This document shows positions 46,158 to 54,237 of a stretch of DNA of 64,000 nt, piece after piece. The stretch covers positions 215,061 through 279,060 of the forward strand of contig JAEUJM010000001.1 of the NCBI GenBank assembly GCA_016794585.1. Reading direction: 5' to 3'. This DNA is from Acidimicrobiales bacterium. Lineage in GTDB: Bacteria > Actinomycetota > Acidimicrobiia > Acidimicrobiales > DATDAH01. The notes under the pieces were generated by a model. That model saw only the letters and a list, made by a program, of their open reading frames with translations, was not told the origin of the DNA and searched no databases. Numbering within the stretch: the first letter of the stretch is position 1; each line of letters starts with the position of its first letter. Position numbers and translations under genes: made by a program.

Positions 46158-47053
46158 CCCACGCCTCCCCCACGGTCAAGAAGGCCGTGATCCCCGCCGC
46201 CGGCCTCGGCACCCGCTTCCTGCCGGCCACCAAGGCCCAGCCCAAGGAGATGCTGCCGATCATCGACCGGCCCGCCATCCAGTACGTGGTGGAGGAGGCG
46301 GTGCGGGCCGGCATCGACGACATCCTCATCATCACCGGACGGGGCAAGCGGGCCATCGAGGACCACTTCGACCGCAACTTCGAGCTGGAGTACTACCTCG
46401 AGCAGAAAGGCAAGACGGAGGACGTGGCCGACATCCGCGAGCTCGCCGAGCTGGCCGACATCCACTACGTCCGCCAGGGCGAGCCCCTCGGCCTCGGCCA
46501 CGCCGTGGCGGTGGCTCGCAAACACGTGGGGGACAACCCATTCGTCGTCATGTTGGGCGACGACATCATGGACGAGCGCTCCCAGGTCCTCGAGGGGATG
46601 ATCGGGGTCTACGAGCAGCGTCAGCGCTCGGTGGTGGCCTTGAAGGAGTTCCCCATCGAGGAGATCTCCTCGTACGGGTGTGCCCGGCCCGAGCCGGTCG
46701 AGGGCGACGACGGCCTCGTGCAGATCCTCGACATCGTCGAGAAGCCGGCCCCCGAGGTGGCCCCGTCCACCCTCGCGGTGATGGGTCGCTACGTCTTCAC
46801 CCCCGCCATCTTCGACTGCCTCGACCGGGTCGAGCCCGGCGTGGGCGGCGAGATCCAGCTGACCGACGCCATCGCCCTCCTCCTCGCCGAGGAGGACGTC
46901 TTCGGCTACGTGTTCGACGAGGGCCGCTACGACATCGGCCAGAAGCTCGACTACCTGCGGGCCACGGTCGAGCTCGCCGTCGACCGCGACGACCTCGGCG
47001 CCGACTTCCGGGCGTTCCTCGCCGACTTCGTCGAGCGCGAGAAGATCGTCTAG
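46154..47053 (+). CDS. galU: UTP-glucose-1-phosphate uridylyltransferase
   Basis: 299 residues. IPAAGLGTRFLPATKAQPKE is the nucleotide-binding signature with the conserved Arg and Lys. IIDRPAIQYVVEEAVRAGI, FVVMLGDDIMDE and DIVEKPAP follow. Product UDP-glucose feeds envelope polysaccharides and glycolipids. In many actinobacteria galU is followed by a moeA/glp gene, as here (2-bp gap). Confidence 0.96.
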   Translation: MTHASPTVKKAVIPAAGLGTRFLPATKAQPKEMLPIIDRPAIQYVVEEAVRAGIDDILIITGRGKRAIEDHFDRNFELEYYLEQKGKTEDVADIRELAELADIHYVRQGEPLGLGHAVAVARKHVGDNPFVVMLGDDIMDERSQVLEGMIGVYEQRQRSVVALKEFPIEEISSYGCARPEPVEGDDGLVQILDIVEKPAPEVAPSTLAVMGRYVFTPAIFDCLDRVEPGVGGEIQLTDAIALLLAEEDVFGYVFDEGRYDIGQKLDYLRATVELAVDRDDLGADFRAFLADFVEREKIV

Positions 47054-47055
47054 CC

Positions 47056-48284
47056 GTGCTGCCCCTCGACGAGGCCCGCGAGTTCGTGCTCGCCGGCTGC
47101 ACCGTCGGCCACCCCAAGGCGATCCCCCTCGCCGACGCCCTCGGCCTCGTCACCTCGGTCGACATCGACGCCGCCGAGGCGGTGCCTCCGTTCGACAACA
47201 CCGCCATGGACGGCTTCGCGGTCCGGGCGGCGGACACCGCGGGCGCCACGGCCGACGCCCCTGCCCGCCTGGCCGTCGTGGGCACCCTGGCCGCCGGCGC
47301 GCCCCCGGACCTCACGGTGGGCCCGGGCCAGGCGGTGCGCATCATGACCGGCGCGCCCCTCCCGGCGGGCGCCGACGCGGTCGTGATGGTCGAGCGCACG
47401 ACCCTCTCCGACGACGGCGCCACCGTGGCCGTCACCGTGGCCGTCGAGGTCGGGAACCACCTGCGGCGCGCCGGGGACGACCTCCAGGCGGGCCAGCAGG
47501 TGTTCCCCGCCGGCACCGCGCTCACGCCCGCCCACCTCGGGGTGCTCGCCAGCGTCGGGGTCCGCCGCGTCCCCGTCCACCCCCGGCCGCGGGTGGGGGT
47601 GGTGTCCACGGGCGACGAGCTCGTCGACGGCCCCGAGCCGCTCGGCCCGGGCCAGATCCGCGACTCCAACCGGCGCATGCTGCTGGCCCTGGTGGCCCGG
47701 GCGGACTGCGTGCCCGTGGACCTCGGCCGGATCGCCGACGACGAGGACGCCATCGCCGCCGCGTTCGAGGCCGGTGCCGCCGAGTGCGACGCCCTCATCT
47801 CCAGTGGCGGCGTGAGCATGGGCGACTTCGACTTCGTGAAGGTGGTCCTCGACCGCCTCGGGGACATGCGCTGGATGCAGGTGGCCATCAAGCCGGCCAA
47901 GCCGCTGGCCTTCGGCACCATCGCCGGCACACCGGTGTTCGGGCTGCCGGGCAACCCGGTGTCGTCGCTCGTGTCGTTCGAGCTGTTCGCCCGACCCGGC
48001 CTCCGCAAGATGATGGGGCACACGGAGCTCGACCGGACCCGCCTCACCGCCGTGGCCGACGACGACCTGCGCCGGCGCCCCGACGGCAAGACCCACTTCG
48101 CCCGGGTCGTCGCCACCTACGAGGACGGGGCGTTCCACGTCCGCCCGACCGGCGGCCAGGGCTCGCACCAGCTGGCGGCCACCGCGGCCGCCAACGCCCT
48201 CGCCGTGCTCCGTGACGGCGACGGGGTCGCCGCCGGTGGCAACGTCGAGATCGTGCCGCTGGGGGACCTCGGTACCCTGGGCTG

Positions 48285-48285
<1 letters not shown>
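47056..48285 (+). CDS. moeA: MoeA/gephyrin-like protein (molybdopterin molybdenumtransferase or Glp divisome scaffold)
   Basis: 409 residues from GTG 47056. VPPFDNTAMDGFAVR, VVSTGDELVDGPEP, SSGGVSMGDFDFVK and GLPGNPVSSLVSFELFARP are all conserved MoeA motifs, including the acidic MPT-binding residues. Enzymatically it would insert molybdate into adenylated molybdopterin. However galU-moeA next to a SepX/GLPR-like gene (50021) is the arrangement of Corynebacterium Glp, a MoeA-like scaffold of the divisome that binds GLPR and Wag31-linked FtsZ. Both functions are possible. The stop overlaps the moaA ATG. Confidence 0.92.
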
Positions 48286-49283
<998 letters not shown>

Positions 49284-49290
49284 CCGGCGA

Positions 49291-49806
49291 TCAGAGGCCG
49301 AGGCCGTCGTCCTCGTCGATGCCCAGCTCGGCGGCTCGTCGGTACGTGCCCGACCGTCCGCCCGTCTTCTCCCACAGGGCGATGTCGCCGATGACCATGC
49401 TGCGATCGGCCGACTTGCACATGTCGTAGATCGTGAGGGCCGCCACCGAGCAGGCGGTGAGGGCCTCCATCTCGACCCCGGTGCGGTCGACGGTCTCGAC
49501 GTGGGCCTCGACCTCGATGAAGGCGTCGGCGATCTGGAAGTTGACCAGGACCGAGCTGACCAGCAGCGGGTGGCACAGCGGGATCAGATCGGGTGCCCGC
49601 TTGGCGGCCTGGATCCCGGCCACCCGCGCCACCGAGAGCACGTCGCCCTTGCCGATGGCGCCCTTGGCCACGAGCGAGGTGGTCTCGGGGGCCATGTGCA
49701 CCCTGCCGCGGGCCACGGCCCGGCGGTGCGTCTGCTCCTTGGGGGCGACGTCGACCATGCGGGCACGGCCGAGCGGGTCCAGATGGGTGAGGCCACCGTC
49801 AGGCAT
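49291..49806 (-). CDS. moaC: Cyclic pyranopterin monophosphate synthase
   Basis: 171 residues from ATG 49806. LIPLCHPLLVSSVLV and TACSVAALTIYDMCKSADR contain the conserved substrate-binding residues and the KSADR lysine. It rearranges the MoaA product into cyclic pyranopterin monophosphate. TACACT 6 nt before the ATG suggests leaderless expression, independent of moaA, which is on the other strand. Confidence 0.96.
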   Translation of the reverse strand: MPDGGLTHLDPLGRARMVDVAPKEQTHRRAVARGRVHMAPETTSLVAKGAIGKGDVLSVARVAGIQAAKRAPDLIPLCHPLLVSSVLVNFQIADAFIEVEAHVETVDRTGVEMEALTACSVAALTIYDMCKSADRSMVIGDIALWEKTGGRSGTYRRAAELGIDEDDGLGL

Positions 49807-49812
49807 GGCGGG

Positions 49813-49818
49813 AGTGTA
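49813..49818 (-). promoter_or_regulatory. -10 hexamer TACACT, leaderless start of moaC
   Basis: TACACT lies exactly 6 nt before ATG 49806. Confidence 0.5.
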
Positions 49819-50020
49819 GTGGCGTCGTCCCCCGGGCCCCCGGGAGGCCCGTGCGGGCGGCACCTGCTCCTGCCCTCGTGACGGGGTTGCTAGTCTCCGT
49901 GTTGCATTTGTAGTAGAACTGCAATGTTCGTTGGCGGAACGCAACAGCCGCCCTGCCGGCCTCCGCAGCACCCAGCAGCATCCGCAGGACCCCTGTTCCC
50001 TCAGAAGGTGTGACTACGCG

Positions 50021-50776
50021 TTGACTCCGATCGTGCTCCTGATCCTCGTTGTGATGTGGGTGGCGGTGCTCTTGCCGCCCTACCTGCGCAACCGTGGGGG
50101 GAGCGGTTCGGGAAGTTCAGTGCATTCGTTCCGCCAGAAGCTCGACAGCCTCGAGCGCTCGGCGCCGAACGCCCGCTCGGGCGGGCACGTGTCCACCTAC
50201 CTGCCGGTCCACGGCCGCTCGGTGCAGGGACCCCAACCCCTGGACGGCCCCCTGCCCGCCGGCTCGCGCCACCCGCTCCAGGGCGGCGGCGGCCCCCGCC
50301 TGGTGCCCGCCCCCCAGGACGCCGGGCTCACCATCCTCGGTGCCAACGGCCTCCCGCTGCCCGAGCCCGAGCCCGAGGTCGAGGCCACGTACCTCCTGGC
50401 CCCGGCCCCCGATCTGCAGGTCGCGCCCGAGCCCGACGGCGAGCGTCGCCAGGGTCCGCCCGCGGCGGTCCTCTCCGCCCGTGCCGCCCGCAAGCGCCGG
50501 CGTGACGTGCTCTACACCCTGCTCGCGGCCAGCGCGGTCACGCTCCTGATGGGCCTCGTCCTCGGCACGCCCGCGCTGCTGCTCCACCTGCTCGTCGACG
50601 TGGCCCTCGGCGGCTACGTGTACCTGCTGATCACCATGCAGCGGTCCAAGGCCGAGCGCGACATCAAGGTGGCCTTCCTCCCGCACCAGAACCACGAGGC
50701 CGAGCCCTCCCGCCTCCTCGAGACCGGTGGCGGCTGGCAGCCTGGCGAGCCTCTCCTGCGCCAGAGCGCCAACTAG
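50021..50776 (+). CDS. sepX: SepX/GLPR-like divisome membrane protein
   Basis: About 251 residues from TTG 50021, chosen because it starts MTPIVLLILVVMWVAVLLPP, the expected N-terminal membrane helix with the motif VMWVAVLLPPYLRNR. AGAAGG-type sites are not optimally placed, so the start is tentative. Residues 30-150 are a Pro/Gly-rich cytoplasmic segment, and two closing helices lie near 165-212 (DVLYTLLAASAVTLLMGLVL, LLVDVALGGYVYLLI). This outline matches Streptomyces SepX and mycobacterial Rv0996 (GLPR), which bind the MoeA-like Glp in division. The nearby galU-moeA pair supports this. Confidence 0.7.
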   Translation: MTPIVLLILVVMWVAVLLPPYLRNRGGSGSGSSVHSFRQKLDSLERSAPNARSGGHVSTYLPVHGRSVQGPQPLDGPLPAGSRHPLQGGGGPRLVPAPQDAGLTILGANGLPLPEPEPEVEATYLLAPAPDLQVAPEPDGERRQGPPAAVLSARAARKRRRDVLYTLLAASAVTLLMGLVLGTPALLLHLLVDVALGGYVYLLITMQRSKAERDIKVAFLPHQNHEAEPSRLLETGGGWQPGEPLLRQSAN

Positions 50777-50791
50777 CCACCCGTCGGTCGG

Positions 50792-50797
50792 TACGCT
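50792..50797 (+). promoter_or_regulatory. -10 hexamer TACGCT, leaderless start of the amine-oxidase operon
   Basis: TACGCT is exactly 6 nt before ATG 50804. Confidence 0.55.
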
Positions 50798-50803
50798 CCC
50801 GCC

Positions 50804-51520
50804 ATGCGGCGTGGCGTGGGGTGGGGCATCGGCATCGCCGTACTCGCCCTCGGCGTGGCGGCGGCGGGGTCGACCTTCGCCGGCGCGCAGGGTGACGACA
50901 CCCGGCGCGGCACCGACCCCCTGTCGGCCGAGGAGGTCCGGGCCGCGCTCGACGACGGCGGCGTCTCCCCCGAGTCGGGGGCACCCGAGTCAGCGGGCCC
51001 GGAATCCCTCGGAGCCAACGGCCTGCCCGAGCACCTCGTGCTGCTCGTCGAGCGCCACGTCGAGGACAAAGGCGCCGATGACCTGCGCCGGGCCGACGTC
51101 TACGAGTACTCCTACGCCGACGACACGCTGACCGTCTCGCTCGTCGACCTCGCCGACGGCACCGTCGACGACACGCAGGTCGTCCAGGGCACGCAGCTGC
51201 CCCTCGTGGAGGTCGAGGCGCAGCGGGCGCTCGACCTGCTCTTCGCCGATCCCGACTTCCGCGAGCGGCTCGACGCCGAGCACCTGCGAGCCACCGGAGC
51301 CCCCCTCGTCGATCCCGCCGCCGAGCTCATCGTCGAGCCGATCGTCTTCCTGGCGGAGGCGGTTCCCACCGTCGCCCAGGGCGAGGCGGCCGAGTGTGGC
51401 ATCCACCGGTGCGCCCAGTTCCTCATCCAGACCGACGATCACGTGCTCATCAACCTGTTCCCGCTGGTCGACCTCTCCGACGGCGTGGTGCTCACCGCCG
51501 ACGGTGTGGGGGGCACGTGA
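50804..51520 (+). CDS. Secreted protein matching the N2/N3 domains of copper amine oxidase
   Basis: 238 residues from ATG 50804. A signal peptide ends near residue 28 (AAAGSTFAGAQG). DPLSAEEVRAALDDGG resembles the DPLTAEEI-type opening of the copper amine oxidase N2 domain. The alternation DVYEYSYADDTLTVSLVDLA, then VVQGTQLPLVEVEAQRALDL and LFADPDFRERLDAEHLRATG parallels the N3 domain. No catalytic residue lies here. The downstream gene, coupled by GTGA, encodes only the catalytic domain, so the two may reconstitute one enzyme. Similarity is by motif pattern and needs profile confirmation. Confidence 0.6.
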   Translation: MRRGVGWGIGIAVLALGVAAAGSTFAGAQGDDTRRGTDPLSAEEVRAALDDGGVSPESGAPESAGPESLGANGLPEHLVLLVERHVEDKGADDLRRADVYEYSYADDTLTVSLVDLADGTVDDTQVVQGTQLPLVEVEAQRALDLLFADPDFRERLDAEHLRATGAPLVDPAAELIVEPIVFLAEAVPTVAQGEAAECGIHRCAQFLIQTDDHVLINLFPLVDLSDGVVLTADGVGGT

Positions 51521-52698
51521 GCGCCCGCCGCATGCTCGGGACCGGGCTGGTCGCCGTCCTGCTCGGTGCGCTCGCGCTCGTCCCCGTCCTCGCCCCGCGG
51601 GCCGATGCCGCCGGCGAAGGCGGGTGTTCGGTGGACTTCCAGATCGACGAGACGCTGCCCAACGGCGGCTCGTGGTCCATGTGCTGGGAGAGCCGGGCCC
51701 GGGAGGGCATCGTCCTGCACGACGTCACCTACACGCCCCCAGGGGGCTCTGCCACCCTCGTGCTGGCCCAGATGAACCTCTCCCAGATCCACGTGCCCTA
51801 CGACAGCAACGTGGCCCGCTTCCACGACGTGTCCGACTTCGGCCTCGGCTTCAACTTCGACGAGCTGACCGCCGCCGAGTGCCCGAACGGGGTCCTGTTG
51901 AGCGACGGCACCCAGGACGTGCTGTGCCGGCAGGTGCTGGCGACGGGATACGCCTACAAGGCCTACGACGACCAGGCCCAGGGGGAGTCGCTGAACCTCT
52001 TCAGCGTCTCGGCCATCGGGGCCTACAACTACATCGTCCAGTGGACCTTCGATGACGACGGCACCATCCACCCGGCGGTGGGGGCCACCGGCCAGCTCCA
52101 GATGTACGGCGGCGGCCCGGCCACCGGGTGGCACGTCGGCGCCAACGGCTACGCCGTCGCCCACATGCACGACTTCTACTGGCGACTCGACTTCGACCTC
52201 GCCGGCACGGGCGCCGACCGCGTGCAGGAGCTGGCCGCCGCCCCCAGCGCGGACCGCCAGACCTTCACCAACACCCGCACGGCCTTCACCACCGAGCAGG
52301 CCCGGCGGGTGCAGCCCCGGAGCTTCCGGTCGTGGCGGGTCATCGACACCGCCACCACCAACGCCGACGGCCACCGCATCTCCTACGAGCTGCTGCCCAG
52401 CACCGACGCCATCTTCCGGGGCCCCAGCTACGAGCCCTTCACCCACAACGAGCTGTACGCCACCCGCTTCGCCGCCTGCGAGGTCTTCGCCTCGCACAAC
52501 TCGACCTCGGGAGGCTGCGGCGGCGACCTGTCGGACTTCGCCAACGGCCAGAGCCTGGGGGGCGCCGACGTGGTGCTGTGGTACGGCACCTCGTTCCACC
52601 ACCTGCCCCGTGACGAGGACGAGGACGTGATGGACGCCCACTGGAGCGGCTTCTCCCTCGTGCCCCGGGACCTCACCGCCACCTACCCGACCCCCTGA
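51517..52698 (+). CDS. Secreted copper amine oxidase-like catalytic domain
   Basis: 393 residues from GTG 51517, with a signal peptide to about residue 31. Copper amine oxidase features: RFHDVSDFGLG with the base-equivalent Asp104, SAIGAYNYIVQWTF where Tyr170 aligns with the TPQ cofactor tyrosine, HMHDFYWRLDFDL with copper ligands His216 and His218, and FHHLPRDEDEDVM with His362 near the third ligand. In E. coli the cofactor motif is NYD; here it is AYN, so the neighbouring Asn and Asp are lost and topaquinone formation is uncertain. N-terminal domains are missing and seem to be in the upstream gene. Confidence 0.78.
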   Translation: MSARRMLGTGLVAVLLGALALVPVLAPRADAAGEGGCSVDFQIDETLPNGGSWSMCWESRAREGIVLHDVTYTPPGGSATLVLAQMNLSQIHVPYDSNVARFHDVSDFGLGFNFDELTAAECPNGVLLSDGTQDVLCRQVLATGYAYKAYDDQAQGESLNLFSVSAIGAYNYIVQWTFDDDGTIHPAVGATGQLQMYGGGPATGWHVGANGYAVAHMHDFYWRLDFDLAGTGADRVQELAAAPSADRQTFTNTRTAFTTEQARRVQPRSFRSWRVIDTATTNADGHRISYELLPSTDAIFRGPSYEPFTHNELYATRFAACEVFASHNSTSGGCGGDLSDFANGQSLGGADVVLWYGTSFHHLPRDEDEDVMDAHWSGFSLVPRDLTATYPTP

Positions 52699-52711
52699 GG
52701 GGCCGGCGGGG

Positions 52712-53164
52712 TCAATACTGCATGAACACCTGGACGGTGAAGACCCGGTTGCCACGCCAGGCGACGCCCGTCCCCATGTAGTTCCAGCGGGGGTCCAAGA
52801 TGTTGGCCCGGTGGCCGGCCGAGTTCAGGTAGGCCTGGTGCACCTGCTCGATGGAGCCGCCGTAACCGACGTTCTCGGCCAGCGAGCGCCACTGGTAGCT
52901 GATGCCACTCGGCAGGTTCGAGTGCTTGAGGGTGTTCTGCGAGGCGAGGTACTCGGCCCACGCCTGGGCCTTCTGGTCGAGCTGCAGGTTGTCCCGCAGG
53001 TAGCTGCGGCCGTACTGCGCCCTGGTCTGGTTGACCAGCTGCGCCACGCGCGCCTGCTCGGACGACTGGCAGGCCGTGAGCGTCGATCCCATCAGCAGGA
53101 CCAGCAGGGTGGCGGCCGCCAAGCGCAACACCCGGGTCCCTCTCGTCTTGGTTCCCAGTTCCAT
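52712..53164 (-). CDS. CAP (SCP/PR1)-domain lipoprotein
   Basis: 150 residues from ATG 53164. A lipobox LTAC (Cys about 32) follows the signal helix. The CAP domain has ARVAQLVNQTRAQYG, LQLDQKAQAWAEYLASQN, SLAENVGYG and SAGHRANILDPRWNYMGTGV, the classical conserved boxes with His and Glu. Function of bacterial CAP proteins is mostly unknown (envelope or sterol/lipid binding). It ends 14 bp from the amine oxidase stop, convergent. Confidence 0.92.
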   Translation of the reverse strand: MELGTKTRGTRVLRLAAATLLVLLMGSTLTACQSSEQARVAQLVNQTRAQYGRSYLRDNLQLDQKAQAWAEYLASQNTLKHSNLPSGISYQWRSLAENVGYGGSIEQVHQAYLNSAGHRANILDPRWNYMGTGVAWRGNRVFTVQVFMQY

Positions 53165-53289
53165 GGGTCAGGCAACGGCCGATCAGGGCGGCGCCTTGAG
53201 CCATTCGGCCCATCCGCGCTACCCGGCGGCGCCTGCGCCCGTCGACTGCCGGGGAGCGCGGCCGCTCCGCTACGCTGGCGTCTCCCTCC

Positions 53290-53363
53290 GGGGGTGTAGC
53301 TCAGTTGGCTAGAGCGCTACGTTCGCAACGTAGAGGCCGGCGGTTCGAATCCGCTCACCTCCA
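53290..53363 (+). tRNA. tRNA-Ala(CGC)
   Basis: Seventy-four nt. Acceptor stem GGGGGTG pairs with CACCTCC, giving the G3-U70 wobble that defines alanine tRNA. TAGCTCAGTTGG is the D-arm start, CTACG-TTCGCAA-CGTAG the anticodon arm (anticodon CGC, codon GCG) and GGTTCGAATCC the T-loop. A is the discriminator base, and CCA is not encoded. Confidence 0.97.
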
Positions 53364-53441
53364 CTCGGTGTGTCAGTTCCTCGTCAGGGTGCCCCGTGAC
53401 CTACGGTGCAGCGTCCTGATGTCGTTCGCGGAGGATCGAGC

Positions 53442-53795
53442 GTGACCATGCGGGTTCGCATCGAGCGGGAAGTGTGCACCGGCGCGGGCGACTGCGCGCG
53501 AGCGGTGCCCGAGGTCTTCGTCATGGCCGACGACGGCCTGGCGATGGTGCAGGAGGGCGGCACCGCCCTCGGTGAGGATGCCGGCGGCTTCACGCACTGG
53601 GCCGAGGTGCCCGAGGGCAAGGAGGCGGCCGTCGAACAGGCTGCGGCCGCCTGCCCGGGCACGTGCATCGTCACCGAGCAGTCGGTGCCCGACCCGGAGC
53701 CCGAGCCCGAGCCCGAGCTTGAGGTCACCGGGCCCCCGCCGCGCTCGAGCATCCCCAAGCGCATCGCCTTCCGGCTGCGTCGCCTGTTCTCCTAG
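53442..53795 (+). CDS. 3Fe-4S-type ferredoxin with Pro/Glu-rich tail
   Basis: 117 residues from GTG 53442, with GGAGG 7 nt upstream. EVCTGAGDCARAVPEVFVM and AAACPGTCIV place cysteines as in single-cluster 3Fe-4S ferredoxins that feed cytochromes P450. A linker of repeated Pro-Glu (PEPEPEPELEV) and a basic C-terminus IPKRIAFRLRRLFS, possibly membrane-binding, are unusual. No P450 gene is adjacent, but NifJ in the window could be an electron source. Confidence 0.85.
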   Translation: MTMRVRIEREVCTGAGDCARAVPEVFVMADDGLAMVQEGGTALGEDAGGFTHWAEVPEGKEAAVEQAAAACPGTCIVTEQSVPDPEPEPEPELEVTGPPPRSSIPKRIAFRLRRLFS

Positions 53796-53803
53796 CGCAG
53801 CGC

Positions 53804-54088
53804 TCAGGCCGTCCCGCCCGCCGGGTCGGGGCGGATCTCGGTCAGGTACTCCCGCAGCCGATAGCCCGCCCCGAGGCGCTCCACGGTGTGCTCCATGGAC
53901 CGGGCGACCTGCTCGTCGTCCACACCCGCGGACCGGGTCAAGGGGATGGCGAGCTCGATCCAGCACTCGGTCTCACGCCCGCGGCCGGTGAGCTCGCAGG
54001 CGGCGAGGCTGGCCTTGGCCGCCATGGCCAGCAGGGCGTGCGCGTGCTCACGGGGTCCACTGAAGCGAAGCACCCGCACTGCCTGCAC
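53804..54088 (-). CDS. Small conserved-looking protein, unknown
   Basis: About 94 residues from GTG 54088, chosen because GGAGGG lies 4 nt upstream. AHALLAMAAKASLAACELTGRG and CWIELAIPLTRSAGVDD followed by MEHTVERLGAGYRLREYLTE suggest a small alpha/beta domain. I do not recognise it. It lies beyond the ferredoxin gene (convergent) and is preceded by a strong palindrome at 54107-54128. Confidence 0.5.
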   Translation of the reverse strand: MQAVRVLRFSGPREHAHALLAMAAKASLAACELTGRGRETECWIELAIPLTRSAGVDDEQVARSMEHTVERLGAGYRLREYLTEIRPDPAGGTA

Positions 54089-54106
54089 CGCACCCTCCGA
54101 CCCGCC

Positions 54107-54128
54107 GCATGTACAGGTGTGTACATGC
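54107..54128. promoter_or_regulatory. Perfect 9-bp-arm palindrome, candidate operator
   Basis: GCATGTACA-GGTG-TGTACATGC lies 18 bp upstream of the 54088 start and 109 bp before the large surface-protein gene. Symmetry and size fit a dimeric repressor site shared by two divergent genes. Confidence 0.6.
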
Positions 54129-54237
54129 ACCCGGGCGGACCCTAGCGCGGTGCCCGGGATGGTGCAGGCGGTTGTCGTCGGCGCGTCTACGATCGGCCGA
54201 CCGGTGCGACCGCGCCGAACGAGTGGGGGTGGCCACG

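Noticed and set aside
49895..49925. TTGCA..TGCAA repeat upstream of sepX and moaC
   Set aside because: Arms are only 5 bp with a long spacer, and no -35/-10 pair of proper spacing could be fitted on either strand.
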